The notes below the pieces were generated by a model. It searched no databases and was not told the origin of the DNA. It saw only the letters and a program-made list of their open reading frames with translations. 64,000 nucleotides of DNA, taken from the NCBI GenBank assembly GCA_963720805.1, contig CAVRGT010000010.1:62001-126000 (forward strand), written 5' to 3'. The position numbers were made by a program, and so were the translations under genes. Origin of the DNA: VRUE01 sp963720805 (lineage in GTDB: Bacteria; Actinomycetota; Thermoleophilia; Solirubrobacterales; 70-9). This document shows, piece by piece, positions 46,470 to 54,849 of the stretch; the stretch's first letter is position 1, and every line of letters begins with the position of its first letter.

Positions 46470-46484
46470 GTAGCTTCCGGGGGG

Positions 46485-46616
46485 AGCGACGGGAGAGGGT
46501 CCGTCGGAACCCGGGCACCGCCCTCTCGGGCGGTGCAATCTTGAGTCGCTAAAGCGACTGAGAAGCACTTTGCAGAGCCGCTTTGCGAAGGTTCCGACGG
46601 ACCCTCTCCCGTCGCT
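46485..46616 (+). repeat. family B multi-branched hairpin element, copy B3
   Basis: Perfect 27-bp arms (46485-46511, 46590-46616) different from B1/B2 in sequence. Inner hairpins are GCACCGCC/GGCGGTGC, AGTCGC-TAAA-GCGACT and the conserved CAGAGCCGCTTTGCGAAG. It starts 15 bases after the yidC stop in sense orientation. Confidence 0.9.
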
Positions 46617-46676
46617 ACGCACCGCAGGTTTCTTCAGCGCTCACGGGAAATACGGTGATCGGGAAAGACAGAAGCA

Positions 46677-46705
46677 TTCACCTTGTTGGCTTCCGCGCAT
46701 AGACT
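46677..46705 (+). promoter_or_regulatory. predicted leaderless promoter of jag
   Basis: TTCACC (46677-46682), 17 bases, TAGACT (46700-46705), then 7 bases to the GTG at 46713. The hexamer spacing and the gap to the start fit a leaderless transcript. Confidence 0.5.
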
Positions 46706-46712
46706 GCTGCGC

Positions 46713-47195
46713 GTGACCGGAGCTGACGACTGGCCGCAAGAGCCCGCTGAGCGGGTTCGGGAGCTTGTTGAGGAGGTGCTCGACGAGCTGGACCTGGGGG
46801 GTGAAGTGGAGATTGTCGAGGGCGACGATCGGATCACGGCTTCGGTTGTGGGCGAGGAGGACTACGGGCTGCTGATCGGCAAGCGCGGGCAAACGATCGA
46901 CGCGCTGCAGCTGATCGCCTACCAGGCGGCGTTCCGGGGGATGCGTGAGCGCAAGCGGGTGGTCGTCGACGCGGCCGGATATCGCGAGCGCCGAAAGGAG
47001 ACGCTGACCGCGCGCGCCGACCGGGCCGCGGAGCAGGCCCTGGGCGAGGGCCAATCGGTCGAGATGGACCCGATGAGCGCGCAGGAGCGGCGTGTGGTGC
47101 ACGAGCACCTGAAGGAGCGCTCGGGGGTTGAGACTTACAGTGAAGGGGACGAGCCGCGGCGGTGCGTGGTCGTCGCCCCCTTGGTTTCGGAATAA
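46713..47195 (+). CDS. khpB: RNA-binding protein Jag/KhpB (KH and R3H domains)
   Basis: 160 residues. A KH domain at about 20-95 has LGGEVEIVEGDDRITASVVG and DYGLLIGKRGQTIDALQLIA (the GxxG loop as GKRG). An R3H domain (RKETLTARADRAAEQALGEG, then MDPMSAQERRVVHEHL) follows with its conserved Arg-x3-His. The Jag N-terminal domain of longer homologues is absent, as in actinobacterial forms. Position after yidC is conserved. It binds RNA and influences cell envelope growth in other bacteria. Its stop lies in the left arm of hairpin A4. Confidence 0.92.
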   Translation: MTGADDWPQEPAERVRELVEEVLDELDLGGEVEIVEGDDRITASVVGEEDYGLLIGKRGQTIDALQLIAYQAAFRGMRERKRVVVDAAGYRERRKETLTARADRAAEQALGEGQSVEMDPMSAQERRVVHEHLKERSGVETYSEGDEPRRCVVVAPLVSE

Positions 47196-47309
47196 GCAAG
47201 CGGTCCGGCGGGGGTTCCGCTTAACTTTTTCGAGACGCGTTTGCGGCTGTGGACCATGGTTATTGGCGAAAAAGTGCAAGACGCTTCACCCCCGCCGGAC
47301 CGCTTGCTT
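47194..47309 (+). repeat. family A hairpin element, copy A4
   Basis: Perfect 22-bp arms (47194-47215, 47288-47309) with core TTCCGCTTAACTTTTTCG / GCGAAAAAGTGCAAGACG. The left arm begins in the jag stop codon. The right arm and core stay open in the rsmG frame, and the core GTG (47274) is in frame with rsmG. Confidence 0.9.
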
Positions 47310-47972
47310 GACGCGGCGCAGAGGGCGACGATCACGCGAGTTCTGGAGCTTTTGGAGGTGGAGCGGGCGTCGGTTAGCTCCGTTACCGAGCCTGGTCGGG
47401 CTTGGCGGGTTCATGTTGCGGACAGCCTCAGTGGGCTCGAGTTTGAGGCCCTGCGCAAAGCTCCGACAATCGCCGATGTTGGCTCTGGGGCTGGGTTTCC
47501 GGGGCTTGTGCTGGCGGTCGCGCTGCCCGATGCGCGGGTTGATCTGATCGAGTCGGTGGGGCGTAAGTGCGACTTCATCGGGCGGGCGATCGAGGTCGGG
47601 GGGATTGCCAATGCCCGGGTCGTCAATGCCCGCTCCGAGGACCTTGCGGGCGGAGAGGGGCGCGAGGCTTACGCGGCGGTTACCGCGCGTGCTGTGGGTC
47701 GGCTCTCCACCCTCGCCGAGCTTGCCTCACCCCTGCTCGAAGAGGGCGGATACCTGGTTGCCTGGAAGGGCAAGCGCGATCCCGAGGAGGAGTCCCAACT
47801 GGCCCGTGCCGGCGAGAAGCTGGCGATGCAACCCGAGCAAATCCTCCACGTCGGGCCCTTTGCCGGCAGCGAACACCGCCACCTCCATCTGATCCGCAAG
47901 GCCGGCCCCACTCCCAGCGACCTTCCGCGTCGTCCGGGAATGGCCAAGAAGCGCCCGCGCGGCGACCACTAG
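47304..47972 (+). CDS. rsmG: 16S rRNA (guanine527-N7)-methyltransferase RsmG
   Basis: 222 residues from TTG 47304, which lies in the end of hairpin A4; a GTG at 47274 in the hairpin core is an alternative adding VQDASPPPDR. The SAM-binding motif is TIADVGSGAGFPGLVLAVAL. RVDLIESVGRKCDFI, RVVNARSEDLA, VTARAVGRLSTLAEL and GYLVAWKGKR follow as in GidB. It methylates G527, and loss gives low-level streptomycin resistance elsewhere. Its stop codon forms part of the parA -10 box. The order rsmG-parA-parB is standard. Confidence 0.94.
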   Translation: MLDAAQRATITRVLELLEVERASVSSVTEPGRAWRVHVADSLSGLEFEALRKAPTIADVGSGAGFPGLVLAVALPDARVDLIESVGRKCDFIGRAIEVGGIANARVVNARSEDLAGGEGREAYAAVTARAVGRLSTLAELASPLLEEGGYLVAWKGKRDPEEESQLARAGEKLAMQPEQILHVGPFAGSEHRHLHLIRKAGPTPSDLPRRPGMAKKRPRGDH

Positions 47973-47975
47973 TCT
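47970..47975 (+). promoter_or_regulatory. -10 box of leaderless parA
   Basis: TAGTCT begins on the rsmG TAG stop and ends 7 bases before the parA ATG. A leaderless parAB message is predicted. Confidence 0.5.
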
Positions 47976-47982
47976 GCGCCGC

Positions 47983-48741
47983 ATGGGCGTCGTCTACGCG
48001 ATCTCCAACCAGAAGGGCGGTGTCGGCAAGACGACGACGGCCGTCAACGTCGCTGCCTGCGTTGCCGCCGCCGGCGCCCAAACTCTGCTCGTTGACCTCG
48101 ACCCGCAGTGCAACGCAACCGTCGCGCTCGGCGCCGAGCGCGACCTCCACCCCTCCTCTTACGACTGTCTGATCGGCGAGGTCTCGGTGGCCGAGGCGGC
48201 GCGCCCCGCCGGGCCGGACAACCTCTGGCTCGTGCCCGCCAACCGCGACCTTGCCGGGGCCGCGGTCGAGCTGCCGCGGATTGAGGGATCCGAGACGCGG
48301 CTGCGCGAACGGCTCGGCCCGGTGCGCGAGCGCTTTGCCTACACGCTGCTCGACTGCCCGCCCTCGCTCGGCCCGGTTAGCGTCAACGCCCTGACCGCCG
48401 CCGACCGGGTGGTGGTGCCGGTGCAGGCCGAGTACCTGGCGCTGGAGGGCCTGGTCCAGTTCCTCGACACCCTGGCCGTGATCCGCCGCGAGCTCAACCC
48501 GGCATTGGAGGTGTCGGGGCTCTTGGTCACCATGCACGACGAGCGCACCCGCCTGGCCCAGGACGTCGAGCGGGAATTGCGCGAGCATTTCCCCGAGATG
48601 GTCTTCGACACGGTCATACCCCGCAGCGTGCGGGTTGCCGAGGCGCCCAGCTTCGGCCTGCCCGTGATCGACCACTCGCCGAACTCGCGCGGCTCCGACG
48701 CCTACCGTGCCCTTTCCCGGGAGTTGGCCGAGCGTGGCTAG
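47983..48741 (+). CDS. parA: chromosome partitioning ATPase ParA (Soj)
   Basis: 252 residues. The deviant Walker A motif is AISNQKGGVGKTTTAVNVAA. The A' motif is LLVDLDPQCNATVALG, Walker B is TLLDCPPSLGPVSVNAL, and VPVQAEYLALEGLVQ follows. No N-terminal DNA-binding domain is present, which is typical of chromosomal Soj. It moves ParB-parS complexes. It overlaps parB by 8 bases. Confidence 0.96.
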   Translation: MGVVYAISNQKGGVGKTTTAVNVAACVAAAGAQTLLVDLDPQCNATVALGAERDLHPSSYDCLIGEVSVAEAARPAGPDNLWLVPANRDLAGAAVELPRIEGSETRLRERLGPVRERFAYTLLDCPPSLGPVSVNALTAADRVVVPVQAEYLALEGLVQFLDTLAVIRRELNPALEVSGLLVTMHDERTRLAQDVERELREHFPEMVFDTVIPRSVRVAEAPSFGLPVIDHSPNSRGSDAYRALSRELAERG

Positions 48742-49615
48742 CGCGGCCAAGCGCGGCAAGCGTGGCCTGGGCAGCGGCCTGGCGGCGATCCTGCCCGCTG
48801 CCGAGGCCGAGCACGCCGGCGAGCTGCGCGAGCTGCCGGTCGAGACGATCAAGCCGAATCCGAACCAACCGCGGACGAAGATCGACCCCGAGGCGCTCAG
48901 CGGCCTGGCCTCCTCGATCGAGGCCAACGGCGTGGTGCAGCCGCTGCTGGTCCGTCCCCTGCCCGACGGCAGCTACGAGCTGATCGCCGGCGAGCGCCGC
49001 TGGCGCGCCGCTCAAGCGGCGGGCCTGGCCAAGGTGCCGGCGGTCGTGCGCGACCAGGAGCTGGCCGAGCGGCTGCAGGTGGCGCTGATCGAGAACATGG
49101 TGCGCGAGGACCTCAACCCAGTCGACGAGGCGCGTGCCTGCGCTGCCCTGGTCGACGAGCTCGGCCTCTCCAAGGAGGACCTGGCCCGCCGGGTCGGGCG
49201 CAGCCGCCCTGCCGTCTCGAACCTGATCCGCCTCCTCGACCTTCCCGACGAGGCGCTCGAGCTGCTCGAGTCAGGCGAGTTGAGCGAGGGCCACGGCCGG
49301 GCCGTCCTGGGCGCCGACGGCAACGACGTGCGCCGGCGCCTCGCCCGCGACGCGGTACGCGCGGGCTGGTCGGTCCGCGAGACCGAGAGCAGGGCCAAGC
49401 TGGCTGGCCAGCCAAAGAAAAAAACCAGCTCCTCACGAGGACTTGCCCCCGAGGAGGCCGAGGCTCTGCGCGACGCTGCCGACAAGCTCGAGTCGGCGCT
49501 CGGACACGAGGTCAAGCTGCGTCCCAAGGGGGGGGAGATCGCGCTCGAGATCCGGCTCGAAGATCTCGACGAGGCGCTCGCCCTGGCCCGCAGCCTCAGC
49601 CGCCGCCGAGGCTGA
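48734..49615 (+). CDS. parB: chromosome partitioning protein ParB (Spo0J)
   Basis: 293 residues. The N-terminus has the ParA-contact Lys/Arg segment (KRGKRGLGSGLAAIL). The CTPase/ParB domain contains PNPNQPRTKIDPEALSGLAS and GSYELIAGERRWRAAQAAGL, then LIENMVREDLNPVDEARACA. The helix-turn-helix for parS is SKEDLARRVGRSRPAVSNLI. A dimerisation domain ends the protein. GTG 48734 overlaps parA. A short CCGCCG/CGGCGG hairpin at its stop may be a weak terminator before the tRNA. Confidence 0.96.
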   Translation: MASAAKRGKRGLGSGLAAILPAAEAEHAGELRELPVETIKPNPNQPRTKIDPEALSGLASSIEANGVVQPLLVRPLPDGSYELIAGERRWRAAQAAGLAKVPAVVRDQELAERLQVALIENMVREDLNPVDEARACAALVDELGLSKEDLARRVGRSRPAVSNLIRLLDLPDEALELLESGELSEGHGRAVLGADGNDVRRRLARDAVRAGWSVRETESRAKLAGQPKKKTSSSRGLAPEEAEALRDAADKLESALGHEVKLRPKGGEIALEIRLEDLDEALALARSLSRRRG

Positions 49616-49667
49616 GCGGCGGGCCCAGGCAGTCACGATCCCCCCGCTATCCTTTCCGCTTGGCTGC

Positions 49668-49741
<74 letters not shown>

Positions 49742-49744
49742 TTC

Positions 49745-50239
49745 GTGCAACAGATGCAGATCTACGGCGTCAGCTTTGACATGGTCGGCAAGCAGCCGAT
49801 CGTCTTGTTGAAGACGGTCGACGGCAACAAGTTCCTGCCGATCTGGATCGGGCACCCGGAGGCGGCGGCGATCCTGATGAAGCTTCAGGGCGCCTCGACC
49901 CCGCGGCCGATGACCCACGACCTGCTCTCCGACCTGCTCGAGCAGGTCGACGCCAAATGCGAGCGGGTCTCGGTGACCGAGCTGCGCGACAACACCTTCT
50001 ACGCCTCGATCACGATCTCGATCAACGGCACCGAGATGGAGATCGACTCGCGTCCCTCCGACGCCCTCGCCCTCGCCGTGCGGGTCTCGGCACCGATCTT
50101 CGCCGACGAGGACGTGATCGAGGAGTCGGCGATCGAGTTCGAGCACGACGTTGAGGACACCGAGGAGGTCGTCGACAAATTCAAAGAGTTCCTCGACGAG
50201 GTCACCCCCGACGACTTCGCCAAAGGCGAAGACTCGTAG
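49745..50239 (+). CDS. bifunctional nuclease domain protein (DUF151)
   Basis: 164 residues. The DUF151 domain is VGKQPIVLLKTVDGNKFLPI, WIGHPEAAAILMKLQG, RPMTHDLLSDLL and SITISINGTEMEIDSRPSDA, then LALAVRVSAPIFADEDVIEE, matching the whole family core. A C-terminal acidic tail (EHDVEDTEEVVDKFKEFLDE) is also usual in actinobacteria. DNase/RNase activity was shown for a plant member; the bacterial role is unclear. Start is GTG 49745 or ATG 49754. Its stop codon lies in the arm of a downstream hairpin. Confidence 0.9.
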   Translation: MQQMQIYGVSFDMVGKQPIVLLKTVDGNKFLPIWIGHPEAAAILMKLQGASTPRPMTHDLLSDLLEQVDAKCERVSVTELRDNTFYASITISINGTEMEIDSRPSDALALAVRVSAPIFADEDVIEESAIEFEHDVEDTEEVVDKFKEFLDEVTPDDFAKGEDS

Positions 50240-50360
50240 ACGACGTCCAGTCGGCGTATCTCGGGGTCTTCGGTCGGCTTCCTCGGGTCACGCACCAGTG
50301 TGCGCTCCCCTCGTCAGCCTCCCTGCATCCCCCGACCTACTTGACTGGTCGCCGTCTACG
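50235..50360. repeat. long imperfect hairpin at nuclease stop
   Basis: Arms 50235-50251 and 50344-50360 pair at 15 of 17 positions, with further partial pairing inside. The left arm contains the DUF151 stop codon. The right half lies in the 3' end of the convergent ddl gene and encodes its unusual tail. It may be a decayed member of the stop-codon hairpins. Confidence 0.6.
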
Positions 50361-51271
50361 GCCAACTTGAGGATCTTTTCGACGAGATCCTCGAACGACA
50401 TGCCCGCCGCCTCGGCGGCCTGGGGGAGGAGGCTGGTGTCGGTGAGGCCGGGGATCGCGTTGACCTCGAGCACCTGCGGACCGTCCTCGGCGAGGATCAG
50501 GTCGACGCGGGAGAAGCCCGAGCAGCCGAGCGCCCGGTAGGCGCCGAGAGCGGCCTCGATTACGGCGGCTGACTCATCCGCCGAGAGCTCGGCGGGACAG
50601 ACGAAGGAGGTGCGACCGATCTCGTAGCGGGCCTCGAAGTCGTAGATGTCGCCGGACTGGGGAATCGCCTCGACCACCGGCAGCGGCTCGTCGCCGAGCA
50701 CGCTGACCGCCAGCTCGCGCCCGTTGACGAAGCGCTCGAGCAGGACGCGACTGTCGTAGCTGAAGGCCGAGACCAGGGCCTCGGGAACGTCGAACCAGTT
50801 CTCGGCGAATTTGATTCCCAGGGCGGAGCCACCGCGGCTGGGCTTGACGACGAGTGGGAAGCCGAGCCGCTGCTCGAGGCCGGCGAGCGCGTCGGCGGCG
50901 CCGAGCTCGCGGAAGGCGGTCTCGTTGAAGGCGAACCAGTCGGGCGTCGGAATCCCGGCCGCGCGCAGCTCGTGCTTGGCGAGCACCTTGTCGATGCAGC
51001 GCGCGCAGGCGGCGACCCCGGGCCCGGTGAAGGGAATGCCGAGAATTTCGAGCAGCTCCTGGGCGGTGCCGTCCTCGCCGCCGGGACCGTGCATGGCGAC
51101 GAAGGCGATCTCCGGCCGCCCCGCCGCCAGCCGTTTGACCATCTCGCCGTCGGCCTCCAGCCCCAGCACCTCGTGCCCGAGTCGCTCGAGGGCATCCTCG
51201 ACCCGAGCTCCGGAGCGCAGCGAGACGCCGCGCTCGAGCGAGCGCCCGCCTTTGAGCACCGCGACCTTCAT
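50288..51271 (-). CDS. D-alanine--D-alanine ligase (second copy)
   Basis: 327-residue ATP-grasp ligase, a paralogue of the ddl in the wall operon. KVAVLKGGRSLERGVSLRSG has Arg-Gly in place of the usual Glu-His-x-Val-Ser serine region (SxEHxVS). HGPGGEDGTAQELLEILGIP, CARCIDKVLAKH, LVVKPSRGGSALGIKF and QVLEVNAIPGLTDTSLLPQA follow. The changes near the first D-Ala site could alter substrate choice, for example D-Ala-D-Lac-like or another dipeptide; this is inference. The last about 20 residues (GDQSSRSGDAGRLTRGAHTG) are encoded by a hairpin. ATGA overlap with the aminotransferase. Confidence 0.85.
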   Translation of the reverse strand: MKVAVLKGGRSLERGVSLRSGARVEDALERLGHEVLGLEADGEMVKRLAAGRPEIAFVAMHGPGGEDGTAQELLEILGIPFTGPGVAACARCIDKVLAKHELRAAGIPTPDWFAFNETAFRELGAADALAGLEQRLGFPLVVKPSRGGSALGIKFAENWFDVPEALVSAFSYDSRVLLERFVNGRELAVSVLGDEPLPVVEAIPQSGDIYDFEARYEIGRTSFVCPAELSADESAAVIEAALGAYRALGCSGFSRVDLILAEDGPQVLEVNAIPGLTDTSLLPQAAEAAGMSFEDLVEKILKLAVDGDQSSRSGDAGRLTRGAHTGA

Positions 51272-52683
51272 CCGCCCTCGGCCTTTCGGAAGGGAACTAC
51301 AGTCGAATCCGTCGCCGAGGAATCAGATATGGACGGCGACGGATTCGACTGTGAATCAATTCCGCCCATGTTCTCGGCTTCGCCTGCGGGCATATGCGGC
51401 TTGCCTTGGCTTCCGGTCAGTGCGCCGTACAGCTGCACCTGCTCCTCGACCACTCGGCCGATGCGGCGGATGCCCTCCCGGATCTCCTCCGCGCTGCTGC
51501 CGGAGAAGTTGAGCCGCATCGAGTTGCGGCCACGGCCGTCGACGTAGGCGGCCTGCCCGGGCACGAAAGCGACGTCGTCGCGCAGCGCCTTGGCCAGCAG
51601 GTCGCTGGTATCGATGTAGGGGGGGAGGGTCGCCCAGATGAAAAGACCGCCGTCGGGTTCGGTCCAGGTCGCCTGCGGCGGGAAGTAGCGGCGCAGCGCC
51701 TCGATCATCGCGTCGCGCCGCTCGCGGTAGAGCTCGGTCAGGCTCGCGATGTACTCGCGCCAGCGCCCGTCGCTGAAGTACTCGCGGACGAAGTACTGGG
51801 TCAGGGTCGAGGTGCAGAGGTCGGCCGCCTGCTTGCCCAGCACCACCTTCTCCATCACCGGCGGTGGCGTCACCGCCCAGCCGAGGCGGATGCCGGGGGA
51901 GAGGATCTTCGAGAAGGTGCCGACGTAGATGACGAAATCGCCGCCGTCGAGCTGGTAGAGCGGCGGCAGCGGCTCGCCGCCGAAGCGCAGCAGGCCGTAG
52001 GGGTTGTCCTCGACCACGAGCAGCTCGCGCGAGCGGGCGATCTCGACCAAGCGCCGCCGGCGCTCGAGCGACATCGTCACCCCGGCGGGGTTCTGGAAGG
52101 TCGGCACCGAGTAGATGAACTTGGGCCGCCGCCCTTCGAGCTCGAGCCGCTCCAGGGTGTCCTCGAGTTCGGCGATCTTCATCCCCTCGCCGTCGCACTC
52201 GATCTGGATCGTCTCCGCCTGGTAGCTGCAGAAGACCGGGATCGCGCCGGGGTAGGTGGGCGCCTCGCAGATCACCACGTCGCCGGGATCGAGGAGCGCC
52301 TTGCAGATCAGGTCGATCGCCTGCTGGCCGCCGGTGGTGACGATCACGTCGTCGGGGTCGGGCAGCATCCCCTCGGCGCCCATCACTTCGACGATGCAGT
52401 CGACGGTCTCACTGAAGCCCTCGGTCGGCCCGTACTGCAGCGCCTCGGCCGCCGACTCCTGGGCGATGCGGGTCATCTGCGCGGCGAAGGTCTGCGGCGG
52501 GAAGGTGGAGGTGTCGGGCAGCCCGCCGGCCAGCGAGATCACCTCGGGACGCGCCGTCACCGCCATCAGGTCGCGCATCGCCGAGGAGCGCATCACGCGG
52601 GTGCGCTCGGCAAAGAGGCCGGCGTAGCGCTCCAGGTCGCTGCTGCTGGCGTGGGCGCGACGCCGATGGGGCGGTTCGGGCAT
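51268..52683 (-). CDS. PLP-dependent aminotransferase class I (2-aminoadipate/MocR-like fold type I)
   Basis: 471 residues. YAGLFAERTRVMRSSAMRDL and VISLAGGLPDTSTFPP open it. LQYGPTEGFSETVDCI, VIVTTGGQQAIDLICKALLD, FIYSVPTFQNPAGVTMSLER, VVEDNPYGLLRFGGEP and YVGTFSKILSPGIRLGWAV with the PLP lysine are all typical of LysN/ARO8-type enzymes of broad amino acid specificity. The last about 45 residues are low-complexity and partly encoded by a perfect hairpin. It is translated just before the second ddl, so it could supply an amino acid for that ligase, though this is conjecture. Confidence 0.9.
   Translation of the reverse strand: MPEPPHRRRAHASSSDLERYAGLFAERTRVMRSSAMRDLMAVTARPEVISLAGGLPDTSTFPPQTFAAQMTRIAQESAAEALQYGPTEGFSETVDCIVEVMGAEGMLPDPDDVIVTTGGQQAIDLICKALLDPGDVVICEAPTYPGAIPVFCSYQAETIQIECDGEGMKIAELEDTLERLELEGRRPKFIYSVPTFQNPAGVTMSLERRRRLVEIARSRELLVVEDNPYGLLRFGGEPLPPLYQLDGGDFVIYVGTFSKILSPGIRLGWAVTPPPVMEKVVLGKQAADLCTSTLTQYFVREYFSDGRWREYIASLTELYRERRDAMIEALRRYFPPQATWTEPDGGLFIWATLPPYIDTSDLLAKALRDDVAFVPGQAAYVDGRGRNSMRLNFSGSSAEEIREGIRRIGRVVEEQVQLYGALTGSQGKPHMPAGEAENMGGIDSQSNPSPSISDSSATDSTVVPFRKAEGG
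51299..51351. repeat. intragenic perfect hairpin (aminotransferase tail)
   Basis: 19-bp perfect arms (51299-51317, 51333-51351) around 15 bases. It lies in frame in the aminotransferase 3' end and encodes a Ser/Asp-rich tail (SNPSPSISDSSATDS). Confidence 0.88.
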
Positions 52684-52724
52684 TGGGACAGTGTGCCGAA
52701 TCCGCGCCGCGGCGCCCGGGGAGT

Positions 52725-52730
52725 TAGGTT
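52725..52730 (+). promoter_or_regulatory. -10 box of leaderless membrane protein gene
   Basis: TAGGTT ends 6 bases before the GTG at 52737. The divergent aminotransferase begins 53 bases away. Confidence 0.4.
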
Positions 52731-52736
52731 TTCCGC

Positions 52737-53255
52737 GTGGGATCTTTCTCCGGCATCTGCCTCGAGCTCGGCATCGGCATCGCGATCGGGATGCTTGCCG
52801 GCACCACCGGCACGCACGGCTCCGCCCGCGGCCGGATGACGGTCCTCGCCGGCGTGATCGCGATCGTCATCGGCTTCCTGCTCTCGGGCACCGCCGAGGT
52901 GAGCGGGCTCGCGGGAGCGCTCTTCTGCCTGATCGGCGCCGTCTTCGCCTGCCTCGTCGTCAGCGACGTGGTCAGCTCGGCCGGCCGCCGCGAGGGCAGC
53001 GGCGCCGGAGCCCTCGGCTTCCTTGTCTCCCTAGCCGCCCTGCTCGTCGTCGCAATCGCGATCCTGATCTCCCCGGCGACGCTGCTCGTGGTGGCCGCCC
53101 TCATCTGGCTCGGAATCTCGAAGACGCAGGCGCGCACAGCGCAAACACGCCGGCCTGCGGGTATTGCGTTAGGACCTACCCCGGTGGGGGTTCCACTTCG
53201 CCTTTCCGGTGAAGAGCGCCGGGCTGGCGCCTCTAGCTCACGACGAAAAGGCTGA
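52737..53255 (+). CDS. hypothetical membrane protein
   Basis: 172 residues with four hydrophobic segments: ELGIGIAIGMLAGTTG, MTVLAGVIAIVIGFLLSG, LAGALFCLIGAVFACLVVSD and GFLVSLAALLVVAIAILI/LLVVAALIWLG. No enzyme motif is seen. The C-terminal 45 residues are polar and read into hairpin A5. In A5 the core TAA seen in other copies is changed to TCG, so the reading frame runs through the element. The true C-terminus may therefore have been extended by the element. Confidence 0.7.
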   Translation: MGSFSGICLELGIGIAIGMLAGTTGTHGSARGRMTVLAGVIAIVIGFLLSGTAEVSGLAGALFCLIGAVFACLVVSDVVSSAGRREGSGAGALGFLVSLAALLVVAIAILISPATLLVVAALIWLGISKTQARTAQTRRPAGIALGPTPVGVPLRLSGEERRAGASSSRRKG

Positions 53256-53286
53256 AACGTTCCACCCCCACCGGGGTAGGTCCTAA
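53169..53286 (+). repeat. family A hairpin element, copy A5 (divergent core)
   Basis: Perfect 23-bp arms (53169-53191, 53264-53286). The inner stem has changed on both sides (GCCTTTCCG against CGAAAAGGC, where other copies have ACTTTTTCG/CGAAAAAGT). The inner loop has GCGCC/GGCGC. This is compensatory evidence for pairing. Confidence 0.9.
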
Positions 53287-53334
53287 GCCAAGCCCTTGTC
53301 GCCAAAGCAGAAAAGCCCGGCATCATTGCCGTCG

Positions 53335-54849
53335 ATGTCCGCCAAGAAGCTGATCCTCACTTATGTGGATTCGCTGCGCACCGACATGCTCGAGCGCACG
53401 ATCGCTGAAGGCCGCGCACCCACCTTCGCCGCGTTGGTCGAGCGCGGCGTGCTGGTGCCCGACTGCGTCTCCAGCTTCCCGTCGGTGACGCCGGTCGCCA
53501 GCGCCGAGATGGTCACCGGCCGCGCCGCCGACGGCCACTGGATCAGCGGCATGAACTGGTACCACCGGCTCGAGCGGCGCTACGTCGAGTACGGCTCCTC
53601 GCTGGAGGCAACCCGCGCCTTCGGCGTCTTTCGCTCCCTCTACGACCTCGTCTACAACATGAACCTCGCCCACCTCAACCCAGCCGTCGAGACCCTCTTC
53701 GAGCAGCTCGACGACGCCGGCCTGCGCACCGCCTGCACCCCCTTCCTGATCTACCGTGGACGCAACCGCCACCAGGTCTCGCTGGAGGGCTTGCTGCGAC
53801 GTGCGGTCGACGCGACCCGGCTCAAGTTCCGCCACCACACCTGGGGCCCGGGCGAGCTTTTCTACGGCGACCTCTACGCCAGTCGCGAGGTCCCCTGCAA
53901 GTCGACCTCGATCCCCGGCAACCGCGACGGCTACTCGGCCTGCTGCTCGGCCGAGCTGGCCAAATCCGACGGCTTCGACTTCCTGCTCTTCTCGCTGCCC
54001 GACAACGACAACTACTCCCACCGCTACGGCCCGGAGGCGAGCAGCGAGTCGATCGCCAAGGCCGACCATTGCTTCGGCAAACTGATCGAAGCGGGCGGCG
54101 GCCTCGATCGGTTCCTCGATCGCCACGCGGTGATCCTGCTCGCCGACCACGCCCAGACTCCCGTGCACCGTGGCCTGCCGCTTGCCGAGCTGCTGAGCCG
54201 CGAGTGGGCGGTGCTGCAGCCCTCGGAGTCCGAACCGGAGTCGGCCCAGATCGCGGTCAGCCCGACCGGTCGCGCGGCCTACGTCTACCTGCTGCCGGGG
54301 GAGGGCGAGCGCGCCGATCCCGAGGCGTTGCGCCAGGCGCTCACCGTGATCGAGGGCGTTGACCTCGTTTGTCGGCTACAGGGCGCCGACGGGCAGCAGC
54401 TGGTGAGGAGTGAGCCGGGCGCACCGCGAGCCGGCTGCAGTGCCGTGGTCGAAAGGGGAGAGGCGCGGCTCAGCTTTCGACCCGGAGGCCCGGTCGGCGA
54501 TCTGCGCGGTGGCAGCTGGCATGTCGAGGGCGACCCGGAGGCGCTGGAGGCGAGGATCGAGGGCGGGCGCCTGCGCAGCGAGACGTACCCCGACCCGCTC
54601 GCCCGCGTCTGGTCGGCGCTCAGCGCGCCCCACGCCGGTGACTTCCTGCTCTCGCTGCATCCCGGCTTCGAGGCGGTCGATTGGGGCGGGGTAACCCACG
54701 CCGGGGGCGGCAGCCACGGCTCGCTGCACGCGGGCGACTCGCTCGGCCCGCTGCTCTTCGTCGGCTGCGGTCCCGACGCGGCGAGCGAGCGCGAGCAGTG
54801 GACGCTGAGCGACGTGGCACCCGTGGTTCTCGACCACTTCGGCCTATGA
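53335..54849 (+). CDS. type I phosphodiesterase/nucleotide pyrophosphatase family protein
   Basis: 504 residues in the alkaline-phosphatase superfamily. It starts KLILTYVDSLRTDML with the first metal Asp. FPSVTPVASAEMVTGRAADG supplies the nucleophile Thr/Ser region, WISGMNWYH follows, and LLFSLPDNDNYSHRYGPEA carries Asp and His metal ligands. HAVILLADHAQTPVHRG has the DH pair and GSHGSLHAGDSLGPLLFVG the last His. No signal peptide is seen, so it is probably cytoplasmic. Its stop overlaps the GT87-like gene (ATGA). Substrate may be a lipid- or nucleotide-phosphodiester. Confidence 0.82.
   Translation: MSAKKLILTYVDSLRTDMLERTIAEGRAPTFAALVERGVLVPDCVSSFPSVTPVASAEMVTGRAADGHWISGMNWYHRLERRYVEYGSSLEATRAFGVFRSLYDLVYNMNLAHLNPAVETLFEQLDDAGLRTACTPFLIYRGRNRHQVSLEGLLRRAVDATRLKFRHHTWGPGELFYGDLYASREVPCKSTSIPGNRDGYSACCSAELAKSDGFDFLLFSLPDNDNYSHRYGPEASSESIAKADHCFGKLIEAGGGLDRFLDRHAVILLADHAQTPVHRGLPLAELLSREWAVLQPSESEPESAQIAVSPTGRAAYVYLLPGEGERADPEALRQALTVIEGVDLVCRLQGADGQQLVRSEPGAPRAGCSAVVERGEARLSFRPGGPVGDLRGGSWHVEGDPEALEARIEGGRLRSETYPDPLARVWSALSAPHAGDFLLSLHPGFEAVDWGGVTHAGGGSHGSLHAGDSLGPLLFVGCGPDAASEREQWTLSDVAPVVLDHFGL

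Noticed and set aside
47243..47256. GGCTGTGGACCATGG as an isolated DnaA box
   Set aside because: A single weak match in the loop of hairpin A4 with no neighbours or AT-rich segment.
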